From Endocalyx cinctus (Eukaryota; Ascomycota; Sordariomycetes; Amphisphaeriales; Apiosporaceae): a stretch of 64,000 bases of DNA. The notes below the pieces were generated by a model that saw only the letters and a list, made by a program, of their open reading frames with translations, did no database searches and was not told the DNA's origin. How positions within the stretch are numbered: the first letter of the stretch is position 1; every line of letters begins with the position of its first letter. Shown one piece after another: positions 60,660 through 64,000 of the stretch. Position numbers and translations under genes: made by a program. The DNA is taken from assembly GCA_001600455.1 (NCBI GenBank), contig BCKC01000003.1, forward strand, positions 744,001-808,000, read 5' to 3'.

Positions 60660-61387
60660 AAAGAAAAGAAAAAAAAGGGGGAATTTTTTTTATATCTTAC
60701 AGCCTGATATCCGTCTCGGTCAGCACGTCCCCGAAGAAATACGGCCCCTTGGCCTTCCCTTCTTCCAAATGCCTCTCGGCCCGATCGAGCGCCTCGAACA
60801 GGGACACGACGTTCCGCTCGTACGCCTCCTGCGTGGTCGCGAACCCGCTCTTGTAAACGCCGTTATTAATACGGTCGTACGTCCACTCGCCGGCCTCGTC
60901 GATTTCCGGCCGCAAATTGGCCGGGTACAGGTCGACGGCGGCCTTTTCCGGGGAAAGTTGAGAATCGAACGCGGTCCCGAGCATGCGCAGGATCTCGCTG
61001 CTCTCGTTGTTCACGATCCGGCCCGTCCGCCGGTCGAACAGGACCGGCACGGTGAACCGTCCTTCGTACCCGGGCTCGACGCCGAAGTAGATGTCGCGCA
61101 GGTGCGTGTACGACTCGTGACCAGGTAGGGGGTCCGGTATCACGTTTTCGCCCGCCGCGTCCGTGTCTGACGGGGTGGGGAATCTCCAACCTGGGTGTTT
61201 TTGATGAGTTGGGTTGTAAGAAGAGAAAAACATAGGAAGAAATTATATACCTTTCTCCGCCATGTGCCAATGCACGACCGAGTAAGAAATGAAATCCTCC
61301 AACCCCTTCAGCGTTCTTACCAGAAGGGTCCGATGAGCCTACCAACGTGCAAGATAAAGTGTCAGTTTCTCTAGTCCGTAATATACC

Positions 61388-61418
<31 letters not shown>

Positions 61419-61861
61419 ATAGAAATAGACAAAAACGTACCCAAGGACAAGCATAGCTAACGTAAAGATGATACCGTCCCTTCTCGGGAGGATACTTCGC
61501 GTCCGGTTCGTTCGAGATCCAATCGCGGAAAGAGCTGACCTGTCTCTTGAACTCGCCGCTCTTATCTCCCGGCTTGACCCAGTCGGTGATTTTACTTGCC
61601 GACTATAGTTTAGACAAAAGTCAGTATACAAAATAGCAACAGTTAGAAATATGAGATAGCAAGGGTACCCACCATTTTTCTTATTTGTGGTTGCTGCTGT
61701 TTCGGTTGTATCTTTGTCTTTGTCTGGTACTGTCTACTACCGACAATATGAGAGGTACTTCCGAGAGGTGATGACGTAGAAGGTATATACGTAGATGGTA
61801 ACGCTCCGATAAAATATCGAGACCTCGCAAGTCGGGACGACCGAGAGACTATAGAGTTCAT
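60287..61861 (-). CDS. Glutathionyl-hydroquinone reductase / omega-type GST (Ecm4/Gto2-like), with mitochondrial presequence
   Basis: Five exons: 61861-61673, 61602-61441, 61338-61251, 61190-60701 and 60563-60287, giving 401 residues. The first exon is 63 codons and looks like a mitochondrial presequence ([17 protein letters not shown]). Its last codon is ATG, directly at the splice donor, so the same mRNA or a shorter one could start there and make a 339-residue cytosolic form. The next exon gives [20 protein letters not shown] and [14 protein letters not shown]; with the following AHRT this is the CPWA active-site Cys (residue 115). [20 protein letters not shown] and [12 protein letters not shown] fit the C-terminal helical domain. 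Family members reduce glutathionyl-hydroquinones and act as omega-type thiol transferases. Introns 2 and 4 carry simple repeats. The family call is secure. Confidence 0.93.
60589..60658. repeat. Inverted dinucleotide repeats within GST intron 4
   Basis: (TG)6 at 60589-60600 and (AC)7 at 60625-60638, followed by a (GA)n run to about 60658, inside the 136-nt intron (60700-60565 plus acceptor). In the minus-strand transcript the (GU)n and (CA)n arms can pair to a hairpin of 12-14 bp. Confidence 0.7.
61388..61416 (-). repeat. 29-base A/T homopolymer within GST intron 2
   Basis: 29 A on the plus strand, so poly(U) in the transcript, located between the donor (61440) and the acceptor (61339). Confidence 0.85.
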
Positions 61862-62749
61862 ATAGATGCAGGGAAAGAGAGGGAAATGGGGGAGTGAAAG
61901 ATGATTGGATGGACGAGTGTATGAGTAAGTGATGATGATATCGGAGGTGGATATGTATGATAAAATAGACGGATGCGGGGGGGATGTTTAAATACTACTA
62001 CATATAATGTACGTGTATTTATATGTACTACCTAGAAAGATTCAACCTCCTCTTTGGCTATGTGTATATATGGAAATGATGAATTTTAACTTGAGTTGAT
62101 TGATTATATAAAATTCGATCTGAAGTTATGTTGATAACCTTAGCATAGATTGCGTAATGATTACCGAGTTCTTTATAACGACGAAATATCCATCTATGAC
62201 TTTTTATACTCCGTAGTCTACATGGATACATGGATACATGGATATACTCAGTTGCTTATTACTTTGGTATAGTATGTATAAGCAGTTTTGTCATCAAGAC
62301 CAAAATGGAGTTCAACTGTCAATTATCCTATCATCGTGAGCATTCGAGTTCCACTTGCTGCTTTGCTTTTTACTAAGTACGGAGTCCTATGTTATATAAG
62401 ACTATATTACAGATAAACTGACGTAAACTACATTAAACGTCTTAACAGATAAAAGCGGAGTAATTAGAGTGGGAAAAGTGAAGAAACGAGGAAAAAGGGG
62501 AAATATCTATTTTATTTCTTTATACCTATTTTATCCTCTCAATATACCATAACCATTGTTTGGTAAGCATTTTTTATGCATGAGGAACAGACAGATCTTG
62601 AGTAATAATAAAGGAAAAATTAACAACATCTTGGTCTGTTAATCATCACTTCGTCTATTTCCTAGGTACCTCAATCCACGCATTGCCTTTACATGTCTAG
62701 CTAGGAACAAGAACGAACCCACACAACGCTTGCCTTAAAACAGACCCAA
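61862..62749. other. Intergenic region, no gene seen
   Basis: Promoter of the GST gene and 3' end of the UBA1 gene (both minus). A short tandem repeat, catggataca, occurs at about 62221-62241. A partial TACCTAGGTA word (cctaggtacc) lies at 62661-62670. Confidence 0.45.
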
Positions 62750-64000
62750 TTACTGGATTCTAACTTTGATATAAGGGACCTCGACATCCTCCTCGTTCAT
62801 ATCCTCGGCAACCATTTCGAAGATAAGTTCCTTTTGATGTGAAGGAATTGGCTTTTTCGATATCGTTTCGACTAGTTCGCTAAGCTTGAGAGGGTATCTG
62901 TCCTTCAACTTCGCCGGAGGGAAGAAGCTGGCAAAGAGCAGACTGACTCCCGAGCTTAGCATCGTGATAGTTAATCCACGCTTCTCGAAGTCGCTCAAAA
63001 GCTCCTTCAGAGTCACGTTTTCCATCTCAAATCTATCCCAAATCTTATCTAAAGTCACCTTGCCGTTCGGTCCCTGGTACTCCACCTTGGGACTAGCGAT
63101 CGGTTCACTAAAGCCGAAGAAAGGGAGTGCCAGGTTGACGAACCCGTTCTTGTACTGTTCAATGTCGACTTTACCGTCGACGATCTTGTACAACTCGAGT
63201 ACCACCAAACCCGTCACCAACGCCGTAGTCGTCGCGATGGCCGGGATAATCTTTCCGGCGATAAATTTGGTCTTGTGCCTGTCCGCCTGCTCGATCTTGT
63301 AGTTCTCCGCTCGCAAGTTGCTAGCGCAGGTAATGAAGTCAATGTGATGGTTGGTATCGTCGTCTTTCTCAAACTCCACCGCCGTAAGCTTGAACCCGGC
63401 CATTTTGTTGGCCGGCGGAAGACTGTCGGTAATCTTCTGTAGCTCCGCGTTGTCGTCAAACGCACCACCGCTGGAGTTGGGGTCCTATAATTTTATGTTA
63501 GATACTTTCGACCTGACAAAAAACAAGTGAAAAACACTTACCGGGTCGCTGTCGTTCGCCTGGATCTTGACACCGGGATCGGGTGAAAAGTCAGGAACTA
63601 TCATGTTATCTAAGACCTTCTGGTATAGCGCCTGGTCAACTCCTTTGGTGTTGATATTGTAGTTGAACGCGTGTAGGTTGGCAGCCGACACGATAAAGCC
63701 GAAATGCGTCGGGTTCTTGGGGTCGAACTTTAACGGATCGGGGGCACGCTTGGGGCCAGACCAAAACGGTGTACCGGTAGATGATACCGAATCTTTCGGG
63801 AAGTTGTACAGAAGCTGCTGGATGGCGTTGTTATACTGCTTTTCAAATAGCATCCGCGCCCAGATAATACAATCCTCAAAACTAAGCGGCTTATCCGTCA
63901 CGAGGTAGTCGCGAATGGTCTCCAATGTCGCTTTCTCGTTACCACCTTGCTTGAGTGTCGTTTCTAGGTAGTTGGGCTGCGTTAGGTAGAGATTGACGGT
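62750..64000 (-). CDS. UBA1: Ubiquitin-activating enzyme E1, C-terminal part (5' end outside the window)
   Basis: Two exons are in the window: from the right edge down to 63542, and 63484-62750, joined in phase 0 (397 residues). The frame is open to base 64000, so the adenylation domains' first half and the catalytic Cys lie outside. Seen: the end of the second catalytic cysteine half-domain ([40 protein letters not shown]), then the adenylation domain's last part ([55 protein letters not shown]), and the ubiquitin-fold domain ([20 protein letters not shown]) that recruits E2 enzymes. The intron (63541-63485, 57 nt) lies in the adenylation part. It activates ubiquitin with ATP and passes it to E2s in nucleus and cytosol. 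The identification is secure. Confidence 0.95.

Overview
The window is nuclear DNA of a filamentous ascomycete (Pezizomycotina). The chitin synthase pair and the gene set fit a Sordariomycete best, but the order cannot be fixed from sequence alone. The evidence is many short introns (about 45-140 nt) with GTANGT donors, CTAAC/CTGAC-type branch sites and TAG/CAG acceptors. Intergenic DNA is AT-rich and full of poly(T) tracts, and there is a divergent pair of myosin-like chitin synthases of class V and class VII. All exon structures below were built by hand and each keeps the reading frame across every junction. The window has no tRNA, rRNA, CRISPR or intact transposon that I could see.

Left part (1-6768). 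A gene for a conserved fungal protein of probable mitochondrial location runs off the left edge. Next comes about 5.5 kb of AT-rich, gene-poor DNA. It holds decayed pieces of a secondary-metabolism locus: a polyketide synthase relic on the minus strand (ketoreductase, acyl carrier protein, then what looks like the start of a condensation domain), and close by on the plus strand a cytochrome P450 relic. In-frame TAG stops at expected sense codons and frame breaks show that both are dead.

Middle part (6769-43134). This is a run of housekeeping genes on both strands: listerin (RKR1/LTN1, ribosome quality control), an unrecognised Ser-rich nuclear-type protein, a CDK-like kinase with an altered catalytic loop, the F-BAR endocytic protein Syp1, the spindle checkpoint protein Mad1, the mitochondrial CDP-DAG synthase Tam41, a Ser/Asn/Gly/Tyr-rich low-complexity protein, a CYP52-like P450, a small hydrophilic protein, a CaCA/CAX-type cation exchanger with degenerate ion-binding motifs, the ribosome biogenesis GTPase Bms1, a tiny I9-type proteinase inhibitor and a mitochondrial PDK/BCKDK-type kinase.

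Right part (43135-64000). The class VII chitin synthase (minus) and the class V chitin synthase (plus) are head to head across a 3.8 kb intergenic region that probably carries both promoters. Their first exons are both exactly 308 nt and end in the same phase at the P-loop position, which is a fossil of their common origin. They are followed by a glutathionyl-hydroquinone reductase/omega-type GST with a mitochondrial presequence that can be skipped, and by the C-terminal part of ubiquitin-activating enzyme E1 at the right edge. Two short N gaps sit against poly(C) runs (43.3 and 60.2 kb) and mark assembly trouble.
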